Shown: positions 9,444 to 18,965 of the stretch, piece by piece | How positions within the stretch are numbered: position 1 is the first letter of the stretch | How the letters are laid out: every line of letters begins with the position of its first letter | Assembly (NCBI GenBank): GCA_002391185.1 | Contig: DGRY01000042.1 | Span: 1-38,094, forward strand | DNA from: Prevotella sp. UBA4376 | Lineage (GTDB): Bacteria > Bacteroidota > Bacteroidia > Bacteroidales > Bacteroidaceae | Reading direction: 5' to 3' | Length of the DNA stretch: 38,094 nt | Program-made: the position numbers and the translations under genes | Notes under the pieces: generated by a model | Seen by the model: only the letters and a program-made list of their open reading frames with translations | Database searches by the model: none | Told to the model about the DNA's origin: nothing

Positions 9444-9560
9444 TCTGAATTTTCCGAGTATTCTGAATTTTCCGAGTTTTCTGATTATTCTGATTTTCCG
9501 ATTATTCCGAATTTTCCGAATACTCCGATTATTCCGAATTTTCCGATTATTCCGATTTTC
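9444..9560. repeat. 9-bp degenerate tandem repeat array, family B, copy 1 (13 units)
   Basis: The array consists of units of the form TC(C/T)GAnTnT, for example TCCGATTAT and TCTGAATTT, in a 9-bp period with a single 8-bp unit. It runs up to the ATG of the HAD gene. Because 9 is a multiple of 3, the minus strand shows artificial open frames with tripeptide-like repeats; these are not genes. The same unit occurs at 26182-26262 and 32254-32289. Confidence 0.85.
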
Positions 9561-10223
9561 ATGTACAAAATAGTTATTCTTGATTTCGACGGCACAATAG
9601 GCAATTCCACCGATTTCATTGTGCAGATAATGATGGCAACCTTTGATGCATTGCACATGCAAAAACCATCAGCACTCGCCTGTGCTAAAACTATCGGTTT
9701 GCCCTTGGCACAATGTTTTTTGCAAGCCTGCAAGAATGATAATCTGCCAGATATTGACGAGGATACTGCCTTGCTTTGTGCCTCAACCTATAGGCGTATT
9801 TTTGAAGTGCGAAAGCAGCCTGGCACCGTGCCCCCTTATCCCGGCTGCATCGAGACTCTTCGTAAGCTACATCAAAAAGGCATCATCATAACTTTTGCCA
9901 GCAGTCGTAACCATTCATCTTTGATTGAGTTCGTAAAGGAGTATGGCATCGAGGATATTGTTTCTTTTGTTATTGGCGCCGATGATGTTACCGAGGCTAA
10001 ACCTGCTGCCGAACCTGTTACCCGCACCTTGCATCATTTTAGAATTTCGCCAGCCAATGCCCTTGTTGTTGGCGACACTCATTTTGATATCCTCATGGGG
10101 CGTAATGCTCATTGTACCACCTGTGGTGTAACCTATGGTAATGGCTCTGTTGAATCCCTCAAGAGTGCCCACGCCGATTATATCATTGATTCTTTCCCAG
10201 AATTACTCTCCATTGTTTTTTAG
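9561..10223 (+). CDS. HAD-superfamily phosphatase (phosphoglycolate phosphatase-like)
   Basis: This 220-residue HAD hydrolase has a helical cap. Motif I is DFDGT with the nucleophile Asp8 and acid/base Asp10; motif II is the Ser in FASSR; motif III is the Lys of EAKP; motif IV is VVGDTHFDILMG with the metal-binding Asp. The cap between motifs I and II is the Gph/PGMB type. Likely substrates are small phosphate esters such as 2-phosphoglycolate or sugar phosphates; the exact one cannot be read. The ATG at 9561 sits immediately after a 9-bp tandem repeat array, so the leader is made of repeat DNA and no standard promoter is visible. Confidence 0.83.
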   Translation: MYKIVILDFDGTIGNSTDFIVQIMMATFDALHMQKPSALACAKTIGLPLAQCFLQACKNDNLPDIDEDTALLCASTYRRIFEVRKQPGTVPPYPGCIETLRKLHQKGIIITFASSRNHSSLIEFVKEYGIEDIVSFVIGADDVTEAKPAAEPVTRTLHHFRISPANALVVGDTHFDILMGRNAHCTTCGVTYGNGSVESLKSAHADYIIDSFPELLSIVF

Positions 10224-10235
10224 GTTAGGGCTGGT

Positions 10236-10292
10236 GTTTTGCTTCGTGTTTCCTTTAGGACACCTTTAGGATGTGTTTAGGATGAGCTCATC
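10236..10292. repeat. Short 11-bp triplicate ending in a palindrome
   Basis: TTTAGGA occurs three times at 11-base spacing just after the HAD gene, followed by the 12-base palindrome GATGAGCTCATC. Its function is unknown. Confidence 0.45.
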
Positions 10293-10312
10293 ATTTTTGT
10301 TTTTGTACATTG

Positions 10313-10343
10313 CAAAGATACGAAGCAATATTCATGCGTCAAA
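10313..10343 (-). promoter_or_regulatory. Full-consensus Bacteroidetes promoter with no gene behind it (minus strand)
   Basis: On the minus strand, TTTG (10340-10343) is followed after exactly 19 bases by TATCTTTG (10313-10320). This is the best two-box promoter in the window by eye. It points left into the spacer and the 3' end of the HAD gene on the opposite strand. No plausible minus-strand ORF follows, so it may drive a small or antisense RNA, or be a leftover of a lost gene. Confidence 0.5.
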
Positions 10344-10410
10344 ATTTGAGGTGGCACTTACGTGTAAAAATCTGTTAAAACAACGAAAACTATTTTTGTG
10401 CCCTAAAAAA

Positions 10411-10689
10411 TTACATTATTACATTACATTTATTACAATAAGCATTTTTGAACATGCACAAGCAAGTCTGCTGGATAATGCTTATATTAATATATAATAT
10501 ATATTATATATTAATATACTTATATTATAATTATAAATTATAACTATTTTCTCTCCCTCTTTGCACACATGCAAAGTGCTTAATGTAATATGTAATATGT
10601 AATTTTGTAATATTTTGCAGGATCATGTTCGTTCAATTATTACATTCTTACATTACATTTATTACATTAAGCACTTCACAACATGCAAA
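10411..10689. repeat. Inverted/direct repeat cluster (family D) around an AT palindrome
   Basis: Two direct 50-bp copies, 10411-10460 and 10640-10689, differ at about seven positions and share ACATTTATTACA, TAAGCA and AACATGCA. A third, inverted copy lies at about 10560-10610 and contains ATGCAAAGTGCTTAATGTAA. Copies one and two therefore point toward each other and flank the AT palindrome. There is no transposase; this could be a MITE-like remnant. The rest of 10224-10863 holds no gene that I can support. Confidence 0.65.
10483..10518. repeat. Perfect 36-bp palindrome made only of A and T
   Basis: The half-site TATATTAATATATAATAT (10483-10500) is followed directly by its exact reverse complement (10501-10518), with no loop. 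It could extrude as a cruciform. It lies between inverted copies of repeat family D. Confidence 0.85.
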
Positions 10690-10700
10690 AAGAGTTCGTT

Positions 10701-10800
10701 GTGTTAAAAAACAATAAAACGCTGTGTTAAAAAATAATAAAATTATTATGTTAAAAACAATAAAATTGCTGTGTTAAAAAATAATAAAGTCGTTTGTTAA
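10701..10800. repeat. Minisatellite of 23-24-bp units
   Basis: Four imperfect units begin GTGTTAAAAA or ATGTTAAAAA and continue with (A)AATAATAAA or ACAATAAA; a fifth partial unit runs into the GH94 terminator. No coding potential is seen. Confidence 0.75.
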
Positions 10801-10840
10801 AAAAGCCCAAAAACTCTTCACGTGAAAAGTTCATTGGGCT
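10797..10840 (-). terminator. Intrinsic terminator of the cellobiose phosphorylase gene
   Basis: Arms AGCCCAA (10804-10810) and TTGGGCT (10834-10840) enclose further paired segments and the palindrome TTCACGTGAA. Reading on the minus strand, the hairpin is followed by a run of T, 24 bases after the GH94 stop codon. Confidence 0.75.
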
Positions 10841-10863
10841 TATGTTAAAAATAGAGGAGTTTA

Positions 10864-13338
10864 CTACATTACAACCTCAACATTGTGTTTGCCTTCGCTG
10901 AATGGCACGATGTTGCCGTCAACAGGTTTACCGTCAACGACGAGGCTCTTAATGCCCTTCTGGCTGCCATTTGGATTGGTGACGTGAATGTTGAATTCGG
11001 CACCACGGAAACGGCGTGTAACAGAGTATTCTTTTGCTGTTTCGGGCAGACATGGGTCGATGAGCAAACCATTGTATGTTGGTTTAACACCGAGGATGAA
11101 CTCGCTCACGGTGTACCACATCCATGCTGCTGTTCCTGTGAGCCATGAGTTTTTACCTTCGCCTGGGCGGGCTGCATCCTTGCCGGCTACCATCTGGCAG
11201 TTCACATAAGGTTCAACCTTGTGCAGAGTCTGGTATTTCTCTTCTACGTATGATGGAAGTATCTTGGTGTAGTGCTTCCAGGCATCGTTACCGCGTCCGG
11301 CAACGGTTTCACCGATGATAACCCATGGGTTGTTGTGGCAGAAGATACCAGCGTTCTCCTTGTAACCTTCCGGGTAAGAGCTAATCTCACCCATTTCAAC
11401 ATGGTAGTGGGTGTAGGCAGGGTTGTTGAGTACAATACCATGCTCACATTCCATACGCTCTTTGACAGAGTCGAGAGCCTTGTCGCAGAGTCCTTCTTCA
11501 AGACCAATTCCTGCCATGGTGCACCAACCTTGTGACTCGATGAATATTTTGCCTTCCTCGTTTTCGTTTGAACCAATCTTGTTGCCCTTGAAATCGTATG
11601 CGCGCAGGAACCACTCGCCGTCCCATCCATGTTTCTTCACAGCTGCAATCATAGCGTCGATTGCTTTCTGCATACGTGTAGCCTCGTCGTTCTTGCCAAT
11701 CTGCTGGCACAGTTCAACATAGTCTTTGGCTGTTACTACGAAAAGTCCTGCTATCATGAGGCTTTCAGCCTTTGAGCCTTCGCTGTTGTTCTCGGTTGTT
11801 TGGAAACTCTCGTTAGGGTCCCAAGAGAAGCAGTTGAGGTTAAGGCAGTCGTTCCAATCGGCACGACCAATGAGGGGTAGGGCGTGAGGACCAAGATTCT
11901 TGATGACGTGGTCCATTGAAATCTTCAAGTGTTCGAAGAGTGTTACCTCAGAACCAGGCTGATTGTCGAATGGCACCATCTCGTCGAGGATAGAGAAGTC
12001 GCCTGTTTCCTTGATATATGCTGTTGTTCCAAAGATGAGCCAGCATGGGTCGTCGTTGAAGCCACCACCGATGTCGTTGTTTCCACGCTTAGAGAGTGGC
12101 TGATACTGGTGATAGCAACCACCGTCGGGGAACTGTGTTGACGCGATGTCGATGATGCGCTGACGTGCACGCTGTGGTATTTGATGAACGAAGCCAACAA
12201 GATCCTGATTTGAGTCGCGGAATCCCATTCCACGGCCGATACCGCTTTCGAAGAACGAAGCCGAACGACTCATGTTGAAGGTTACCATGCATTGATACTG
12301 GTTCCAGATGTTAACCATACGGTCGAGCTTGTCGTTGCCTGTTTTAGCAACATAGATGCCAAGCAGATTGTCCCAGTATGCCTGTAGCTGTGCAAATGCC
12401 TTGTCAACTTTCTCTGTGGTGTCGAAGGCTGCAATCATGTTCTTAGCCTGTGTTTTGTTGATAACCATGTCGAGACCGTCTTTGTCTGAGAACGAGCCGT
12501 CAGGAGCAATCCACTTCTGTTCCTGCTTTTCCTCAACATAACCGAGAAGGAAGATAAGGTCTTTCTTCTCTCCAGGCTGCAACTCAACCTCGATATAGTG
12601 TGATGCTATAGGGCTCCATCCATGTGCCCAGCTATTACGAGGTGTGCCCTCGGCAACTACATCGGGCATAGACTTTTCGCTATATAGGCCCACGAATGTT
12701 TCGCGGTCGGTGTCGTATCCCTGAATAGGAGTGTTTACGCTATAGAACGAGTAATGGTTTCTGCGCTCGCGATATTCTGTTTTATGGTAGATAACCGAGC
12801 CTTCAATCTCAACCTCGCCAGTAGAGAAGTTGCGCTGGAAATTCTCCATATCGGTAGCACCATTCCAAAGACACCACTCCTGAAACGACCACACCTTAAG
12901 CTTCTTCACCTCGTTTCCAAGGTTCTTGAGGGTCATTTTCTGCACCTCGCCCCATGTGTGCAGAGGCACAAAGAAGAGCACGCTTGCTTCAACATCGTTC
13001 TTGCGACCGGTGATGCGTGTGTAGCTCATACCATGGCGGGTTTCGTAAAAGTCGAGTGGGGTGCGGCAGGGTTTCCAACCTGGGTTCCACACGGTGTCGC
13101 CGTCCTTGATGTAGAAATATCTACCATCGTTGTCCATAGGCACGTTGTTGTAGCGATAACGTGTGATGCGGCGGAACTTAGCATCCATATAGAAGCTGTA
13201 ACCTCCGGCTGTGTTACTGATCAGCGAGAAAAAATCCTCGTTACCTAAATAGTTGATCCAAGGCCATGGGGTCTTGGGGTCAGTGATGACATATTCGCGA
13301 TGGGCATCGTCGAAATGGCCATACTTCTTGTTCTCCAT
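10864..13338 (-). CDS. Cellobiose phosphorylase (GH94)
   Basis: This 824-residue enzyme of glycoside hydrolase family 94 phosphorolyses cellobiose to glucose and alpha-glucose 1-phosphate, saving ATP during cellulose or beta-glucan use. It has no signal peptide and is cytoplasmic. Characteristic blocks are [19 protein letters not shown] (about 370-388), [18 protein letters not shown] (398-415), [13 protein letters not shown] (423-435) and [16 protein letters not shown] (491-506), which holds the catalytic Asp (494 or 497). Length and the FRDSNQD and RADWND motifs match cellobiose phosphorylase better than cellodextrin or chitobiose phosphorylase. It is monocistronic, with its own promoter facing that of the macroglobulin gene and its own terminator. 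Confidence 0.9.
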   Translation of the reverse strand: MENKKYGHFDDAHREYVITDPKTPWPWINYLGNEDFFSLISNTAGGYSFYMDAKFRRITRYRYNNVPMDNDGRYFYIKDGDTVWNPGWKPCRTPLDFYETRHGMSYTRITGRKNDVEASVLFFVPLHTWGEVQKMTLKNLGNEVKKLKVWSFQEWCLWNGATDMENFQRNFSTGEVEIEGSVIYHKTEYRERRNHYSFYSVNTPIQGYDTDRETFVGLYSEKSMPDVVAEGTPRNSWAHGWSPIASHYIEVELQPGEKKDLIFLLGYVEEKQEQKWIAPDGSFSDKDGLDMVINKTQAKNMIAAFDTTEKVDKAFAQLQAYWDNLLGIYVAKTGNDKLDRMVNIWNQYQCMVTFNMSRSASFFESGIGRGMGFRDSNQDLVGFVHQIPQRARQRIIDIASTQFPDGGCYHQYQPLSKRGNNDIGGGFNDDPCWLIFGTTAYIKETGDFSILDEMVPFDNQPGSEVTLFEHLKISMDHVIKNLGPHALPLIGRADWNDCLNLNCFSWDPNESFQTTENNSEGSKAESLMIAGLFVVTAKDYVELCQQIGKNDEATRMQKAIDAMIAAVKKHGWDGEWFLRAYDFKGNKIGSNENEEGKIFIESQGWCTMAGIGLEEGLCDKALDSVKERMECEHGIVLNNPAYTHYHVEMGEISSYPEGYKENAGIFCHNNPWVIIGETVAGRGNDAWKHYTKILPSYVEEKYQTLHKVEPYVNCQMVAGKDAARPGEGKNSWLTGTAAWMWYTVSEFILGVKPTYNGLLIDPCLPETAKEYSVTRRFRGAEFNIHVTNPNGSQKGIKSLVVDGKPVDGNIVPFSEGKHNVEVVM

Positions 13339-13377
13339 AAATAACCTATTTAATTATATTTATCAATTTTACCGATG

Positions 13378-13385
13378 CAAATATA
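13378..13385 (-). promoter_or_regulatory. -7 promoter box for the GH94 gene
   Basis: On the minus strand 13378-13385 reads TATATTTG, matching TAnnTTTG, about 40 bases before the GH94 ATG. A TTGC at 13405-13408 (minus) lies about 19 bases upstream and overlaps the -7 box of the divergent gene. Confidence 0.55.
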
Positions 13386-13397
13386 ATAAAAAACTCT

Positions 13398-13405
13398 TAT
13401 CTTTG
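13398..13405 (+). promoter_or_regulatory. -7 promoter box for the macroglobulin operon
   Basis: TATCTTTG matches TAnnTTTG exactly and lies 44 bases before the ATG at 13450. No clean TTTG is found at -33. The two divergent promoters share about 30 bases. Confidence 0.6.
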
Positions 13406-13449
13406 CAATTAGTGACAATATAAATTGTGGATAAAATGCGATATATCTT

Positions 13450-16400
13450 ATGAAGAATCAATTTACTTTTTTGATCCGCCTCGCTATTGTGGCTATCGGT
13501 TTGTTTGCCGCTCCTATGATGATACAAGCGCAAACTTATGCTTCGCTTTGGAAAAAGGTTGATGAGAGTAATAAGAAAGACTTGCCCAAGACTACTATTG
13601 CTCAGTTGCAGCAGATAGTGAATAAAGCAAAAGCAGAGAAAAACTATGGACAGTTTCTAAAGGCGCAGATGATGATGCTTCAAAAACAACAAGATCTGTC
13701 GGATGATTCGCTGAAGGCTGGCCTTGCTCGTGTTGTTGAATACGAGCAGAAAATACGCAACACCAACCCTGTGTTGGCGCATGTGTATCAGTCACTTTTA
13801 GCTAAGATATATGAAGAAAAGCCAAGGTTTACAGATGAAGCCGATACTTTAGTTGAGAAATATGCAAAATTGGCTATGTCGGAGCCAGAATTGCTTGCTC
13901 AAGTAAAGGTGAAAGACTATGAGCCAATGGCTGTTTCGGGTGCAGATGCCAAAATCTTCAATAATGATTTGCTGCATCTTGTGGGCTATGAAACTCGCGA
14001 CTTTAAAACTCTACATGATTACTATCTTTCTCATAATAACCGTTCGGCAGCTTGCTTGTGTGCTCACGAATTGTTAGCTAAGCAAAAACAGAATGGTGTT
14101 TTGACTGTGAAAAAATCGTACTATTTACAGCAGATTGATTCGCTCATTAATGTGTATAAAGACCTTTCTGTGTGTGGAGAACTTGCCATAGACCGTTATA
14201 AGTTTATCGAGCAGGCTTCTGATACCGATGAGAAGGACATGATAGACTATATTAATTATGCTCTTGCGCAATGGGGCTCATGGCCAAGAATGAATATTTT
14301 GCGTAATGCAAAAGCTCGACTCACACAGCCAAGCTATTTTGCCATGCTAAGTAATAAGGCGCTTACTCCTGGTAAGAAGCACACATTGCGCATCAATACC
14401 CTTACTAATATTCAGCAGTTAACGCTTTCCGTTACCCGATTGAATCTTCAGCAATATGAGGATTTGTATCCGCAGAGAAGCAAGGATTGGGCTCGCATCA
14501 AGCGTTTGCTACTGCCTGAAACACAAATCTCGGAAACACGTCACTATGTAGGAATACCTGATTATCAGGTGCTTAACGACTCTATAGAGATTGCCCCTCT
14601 TGAGCGAGGCGTTTATCTTGCAGAGATAACCACCAATAACAGCGAGGTGCCAGCAGAGCGTGCTGTGTTCTACGTGAGCGATATTATGGCTATTTATCAC
14701 GAATTACCTAATAAGCAATATCGTTTTGTAGCAGTTAAGGCTTCTACAGGTGAACCTGTGGCTGGAGCTAAGATTGATTTGATATTAAGTAATGATAAAA
14801 CTGTTACCCTTACATGTGATAATCAAGGAGAAGCTTATTATGCAGCTAACGGAAAAGGAATTTCTGAAATAAAAGCTTATTCTGATGATGATCATTTCTG
14901 TCCAAAAGTATATTTTAGTTCAATATATTTTGATGCTAAAAAATCCAAAGAAAACTATAGTATATCAGCTTTCACAGATAGAAAAATCTATCGTCCAGGA
15001 CAGACGGTTCATGTGTCTGCAGTTATGCAACATCAATTAAATACTATTGAGAGTGAAGCTGCAAAAGATGTTGCGCTGACCGTAATTCTTCGTGATGCCA
15101 ATTCTAAGGAAATAGGTAAAAAAGAAGTAACAACAGATGAGTTTGGTACAGCTGCTGTTGACTTCGTGTTGCCAACAAAGGGTCTTACTGGCAACTATAA
15201 TATTAGTGTCAAGGGCAATAAGGTTTCTTGTTATAATTCTATTAAGGTTGAAGAATACAAGCGTCCAAAGTTTGAGGTTACCTTTGACAAGGTGAAGGAG
15301 AAATACCAGAGTGGCGATTCTGTTCGTGTTACTGGTTATGCCAAGACTTATTCGGGCGTGCCTGTTCAGAGAGCACGTGTTGTTTATAATGTTGTGCGCC
15401 GTCCTTCAAGCTATTGGTTCTATTCTCGTGCAAGAACAGAAGAGATAGCTCACGATACTGTTCTTACAGATGCTGATGGCCATTTCCAAATACCTTTGTA
15501 TATGGAATTGCCTGAGAATATAAACTCTGATATTGCCCAGTATTATTCATACGATATTACCGTTGATGTCACCGATGGAGCAGGCGAGAGCCATAATGCA
15601 GAAACCTCTTTGCCTTTGAGTAATCGTTCTACTATTCTAAGTAGTAACCTTCCTAAGAAGATTATTGCCGACAGCTTGAAAACTGTTACATATTCTTATC
15701 AGAATCTCTTGCGTGAGGAGATTCCGGGTATTGTGAGCCTCACTATAAAGGCAAAGGATTATAATAAGTCGTTCACCTGTGACGCCAACAAACCTTTTGA
15801 CTTAAAGAAACTTGGTTTGCGCTCAGGTGAATATCATGTAGAGGCTGTTTGTGGTACCGACACCCTAAGCGAGAAGATGATAGTTTTCTCTATGAAGGAT
15901 AAGCAGCCTGTTATTGATACTCACGATTGGTTCTATGTTTCTGGCACACAATTCAAAACAAATGATCAACCTGTTTACGTGCAGTTTGGTGCGAGCGATG
16001 AAAACAGATATGTGTATTACTCAATTCTTTCTAACGATAGCGTTATAGAGAAAGGTGTGGTAAAACAGTCTAATGCTCTTACCACACGTAGTTTCACTTA
16101 TAAGAAAGAGTGGGGCGATGGCATAACTATTTGTTTTGCAAGTATTCTTGATGGCAAACAGTATTCACACAAGGTGAGTATCGGGCGTCCGTTGCCTGAT
16201 AAGAAGTTGAATTTGAAATGGACAACTTTCCGTGATCGACTCACTCCAGGACAGAAAGAAACATGGACTCTTAATATTACCGACTCCAAGGGCAAGCCTG
16301 CAAAGGCTCAGCTGCTCTCTGTACTTTATGATAAGAGTTTGGATGCTCTAACTAATCATAGCTGGACAAAGAGTTTGTTTACACCTCATGTAAATTTGGT

Positions 16401-18960
16401 AAATGCATATTGGCGGGCTATGTCTTTTGGAAGTGTTTCCTTAAATGGTGAACGTTCTTTGCACTTGTTGTCGGAAAAACCTATTGGCTATTGCAGCTGG
16501 GATAGTAGTGTGCTCCCATATATGCAAGTAGTTTATATTGGCTATAGTAAGCGTCCGTCTTTATTAAGTAGGATAACTAAGTTAGTAGCGCCGAAGGCTG
16601 TGGCACGTTCTCAAACATTAGAATTGTCATCTCTCGAAGCCTTAGTTGTTAAGGGTAACGATGGTGTTAATGGCGAAGTTCTCAAGGCAAAAGAAGCTAT
16701 ATCTTCAGATGAGGCAGCATCCTTCGAGATGCCTTCGAGATGCGTTCGAGATAACTTGCAGGAAACAGCTTTCTTCTATCCTGCTCTTGTTGCCGACGGC
16801 AAGGGAAATGTGAACATACAGTTCACTCTTCCTGAAAGCGTAACCACATGGCGCTTCATGGGCTTGGCACATGATAAGACTATGAACTCAGGCTATATTG
16901 ATGCTGAGGCTGTTGCTGCTAAAACGGTAATGGTGCAGCCAAATATGCCTCGCTTTGTGCGTCGTGGTGACAAGCCTACCCTTTCGGCTAACGTTTCAAA
17001 TAGTTCCAACAAGCTGGTTAAGGGAAAGGTTCGCATGGAGATTGTTAATCCTGAAAACGATAAGGTGATTCTTGCCATTTCTAAGGATATAGAGCTTAAT
17101 GCCAACGAAAGCAAACCTGTGCAGTTCGCATTCATGCCAAAGCAATACCCCGATGTGGTTATTGTTCGCATGTTGGTTGAAGGCAACGACTATTCTGATG
17201 GCGAGCAGCATTATCTACCTGTGTTGCCTGATAAGGAAATGGTTACTACCACTCAGGCTTTCTCACTTCAGGATAAGGGACAATACACCGTTGATCTCAC
17301 CAAACTGTTCCCAGAGGCAAACAAGCTGAACCGACTAACATACGAATACACCGCTCGTCCTGAATGGATGCTTATTGAAACCTTGCCTACTGTGAGCAAT
17401 ACAAGTAACGACGATGCGCTTTCGTTGACTACTGCTTTATATGCAAACACCCTCTCGGGTTATATCTTGAAACTCGATCCTTCTATAAAGAAGTTTGTTG
17501 AAAACAACGCGATAAAGAAGGTTAACGATGGAAAGAGTGCGCTTCAAGGCAACGAGGAGTTGAAAACAATGTTGCTCGATGAAACACCATGGGTGGCTGA
17601 TGCCAAGAACGAAACCGAACAGCGAGAGCTGCTAAAGAATTTCTTTGATGAGAATGCCACACAATATCGCACTAACGATATAGTGCAGAAACTATCTAAA
17701 CTTGCCAACAACGATGGTTCTTTCCCTTGGTGCCCAGGTATGAAGGGCAGCCGTTTTGTTTCTGCTGCGGTGTATAAGATGCTTGTTCGCTTGCAGAAGA
17801 TGACTGGCTCACAGCCTATGCCAATGGAGCTTGTTAACGGTTGTCGCACATATCTTATCTCGGAACTAAACAAAGAAGCTGCCGAGATGAAGAAACTCGA
17901 GAAGAAGGGCATGAAGAATGTGTTGCCATCAGAAACGGCTCTGGATATTATTTACAGTCTGTCGCTTGCTGGCGAAAGCAATAAGGCAACCGTTAAGAGC
18001 ACCATCGACTATATGGTGGGTAAACTGGCTAAGGTGCCTGCAGTATATACCATTTACGGTAAGGCTTCTACAGCTGTTATTCTCGCTCTCAACGGTCATA
18101 AAGCAAAGGCTAAAGAATATTTGCAGAGCATTAACGAATACAGCGTTTACACCCCTGAGATGGGACGCTATTATGATTCACCAAAGGCTTATTATAGCTG
18201 GTTCGACTACAAGATTCCTACTCAGGTGGCTGTTATCGAAGCCTATAAGCTGTTGCAGGCTGATTCGGCTAAGTTTATCAACGACTTGCAGCAATGGCTT
18301 TTGCAGAGCAAGCGCACACAGAGCTGGGACACTCCGCTGAACACAGCTAATGCTGTTTATGCTTTCTTTGCTGGTAGCAATGCTCGCACCTTGACTACAA
18401 ACAACAACGATTTCGCTATTCGTATCAACAACAAGAACGTAGATGTAGCCAATAACGCTATTGGATATATGAAAGGCGTGGAGACAGGTGAAAACCTCAA
18501 GACGATTACCTTTGAAAAGAACAATAAGGGCACATCTTGGGGAGCTGTCTATGCACAAAGCATTCAGACAACAGCTAACGTTGCATCGGCAGGTACAAAC
18601 CTGAAAGTTAAGCGTGAGGTAATAACTAATAAGGAAGTAAAGGTTGGCGACCGCATAAAGGTGCGCCTCACCATTACTGCCGATCGTGACTACGATTTTG
18701 TGCAGCTTCAAGACAAGCGTGCTGCATGCCTTGAACCAGTAAGTCAGCTTAGCGGTTATCGTTGGGGGTATTACATTGCTCCAAAAGACAATGCAACGAA
18801 CTATTACTTTGACATTCTTGCCAAGGGTGAGCACGTAATAGAAACTGAATATTATGTTGATCGTGAAGGCGAATACACATCGGGAATATGTACTGTTCAA
18901 TGTGCCTATGCACCTGAATATAGTGGCAGAGATGCAGCCTTCAAGATAGTGGTTAAATAA
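13450..18960 (+). CDS. Alpha-2-macroglobulin family protein lacking the thioester motif
   Basis: This exported protein has 1836 residues. It has a type I signal peptide (hydrophobic stretch, then MMIQAQ, cleavage likely after IQA). The MG2-like block KIYRPGQTVHVSAVMQ is near residue 510. The A2M domain block ALVADGKGNVNIQFTLPES and TTWRFMGLAHDK lies near 1110-1140. A helical TED-like region follows (about 1310-1650). Where thioester members have CxEQ, this protein reads TVSNTSNDDALSLTTALYA, so no thioester can form. There is no lipobox, so it is probably free in the periplasm. Bacterial A2M proteins are thought to trap proteases, but thioester-less members have unclear function. A DUF1573 gene follows after five bases. 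A block near 14881-15000 is much more AT-rich than its neighbours. Confidence 0.85.
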   Translation: MKNQFTFLIRLAIVAIGLFAAPMMIQAQTYASLWKKVDESNKKDLPKTTIAQLQQIVNKAKAEKNYGQFLKAQMMMLQKQQDLSDDSLKAGLARVVEYEQKIRNTNPVLAHVYQSLLAKIYEEKPRFTDEADTLVEKYAKLAMSEPELLAQVKVKDYEPMAVSGADAKIFNNDLLHLVGYETRDFKTLHDYYLSHNNRSAACLCAHELLAKQKQNGVLTVKKSYYLQQIDSLINVYKDLSVCGELAIDRYKFIEQASDTDEKDMIDYINYALAQWGSWPRMNILRNAKARLTQPSYFAMLSNKALTPGKKHTLRINTLTNIQQLTLSVTRLNLQQYEDLYPQRSKDWARIKRLLLPETQISETRHYVGIPDYQVLNDSIEIAPLERGVYLAEITTNNSEVPAERAVFYVSDIMAIYHELPNKQYRFVAVKASTGEPVAGAKIDLILSNDKTVTLTCDNQGEAYYAANGKGISEIKAYSDDDHFCPKVYFSSIYFDAKKSKENYSISAFTDRKIYRPGQTVHVSAVMQHQLNTIESEAAKDVALTVILRDANSKEIGKKEVTTDEFGTAAVDFVLPTKGLTGNYNISVKGNKVSCYNSIKVEEYKRPKFEVTFDKVKEKYQSGDSVRVTGYAKTYSGVPVQRARVVYNVVRRPSSYWFYSRARTEEIAHDTVLTDADGHFQIPLYMELPENINSDIAQYYSYDITVDVTDGAGESHNAETSLPLSNRSTILSSNLPKKIIADSLKTVTYSYQNLLREEIPGIVSLTIKAKDYNKSFTCDANKPFDLKKLGLRSGEYHVEAVCGTDTLSEKMIVFSMKDKQPVIDTHDWFYVSGTQFKTNDQPVYVQFGASDENRYVYYSILSNDSVIEKGVVKQSNALTTRSFTYKKEWGDGITICFASILDGKQYSHKVSIGRPLPDKKLNLKWTTFRDRLTPGQKETWTLNITDSKGKPAKAQLLSVLYDKSLDALTNHSWTKSLFTPHVNLVNAYWRAMSFGSVSLNGERSLHLLSEKPIGYCSWDSSVLPYMQVVYIGYSKRPSLLSRITKLVAPKAVARSQTLELSSLEALVVKGNDGVNGEVLKAKEAISSDEAASFEMPSRCVRDNLQETAFFYPALVADGKGNVNIQFTLPESVTTWRFMGLAHDKTMNSGYIDAEAVAAKTVMVQPNMPRFVRRGDKPTLSANVSNSSNKLVKGKVRMEIVNPENDKVILAISKDIELNANESKPVQFAFMPKQYPDVVIVRMLVEGNDYSDGEQHYLPVLPDKEMVTTTQAFSLQDKGQYTVDLTKLFPEANKLNRLTYEYTARPEWMLIETLPTVSNTSNDDALSLTTALYANTLSGYILKLDPSIKKFVENNAIKKVNDGKSALQGNEELKTMLLDETPWVADAKNETEQRELLKNFFDENATQYRTNDIVQKLSKLANNDGSFPWCPGMKGSRFVSAAVYKMLVRLQKMTGSQPMPMELVNGCRTYLISELNKEAAEMKKLEKKGMKNVLPSETALDIIYSLSLAGESNKATVKSTIDYMVGKLAKVPAVYTIYGKASTAVILALNGHKAKAKEYLQSINEYSVYTPEMGRYYDSPKAYYSWFDYKIPTQVAVIEAYKLLQADSAKFINDLQQWLLQSKRTQSWDTPLNTANAVYAFFAGSNARTLTTNNNDFAIRINNKNVDVANNAIGYMKGVETGENLKTITFEKNNKGTSWGAVYAQSIQTTANVASAGTNLKVKREVITNKEVKVGDRIKVRLTITADRDYDFVQLQDKRAACLEPVSQLSGYRWGYYIAPKDNATNYYFDILAKGEHVIETEYYVDREGEYTSGICTVQCAYAPEYSGRDAAFKIVVK

Positions 18961-18965
18961 GAAAT

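Noticed and set aside
9369..9733. Two minus-strand ORFs with Ile/Gly/Lys/Phe or Arg/Asn/Lys repeats
   Set aside because: They are translations of the 9-bp tandem array and antisense to the HAD gene; no promoter or start signal.
10273..10497. Plus-strand ORF of 74 codons in the spacer after the HAD gene
   Set aside because: It starts with GTG, runs through repeat family D and has no family-like features.
10411..10689. Insertion sequence
   Set aside because: Inverted repeats are present but there is no transposase or obvious target-site duplication; listed only as a repeat cluster.
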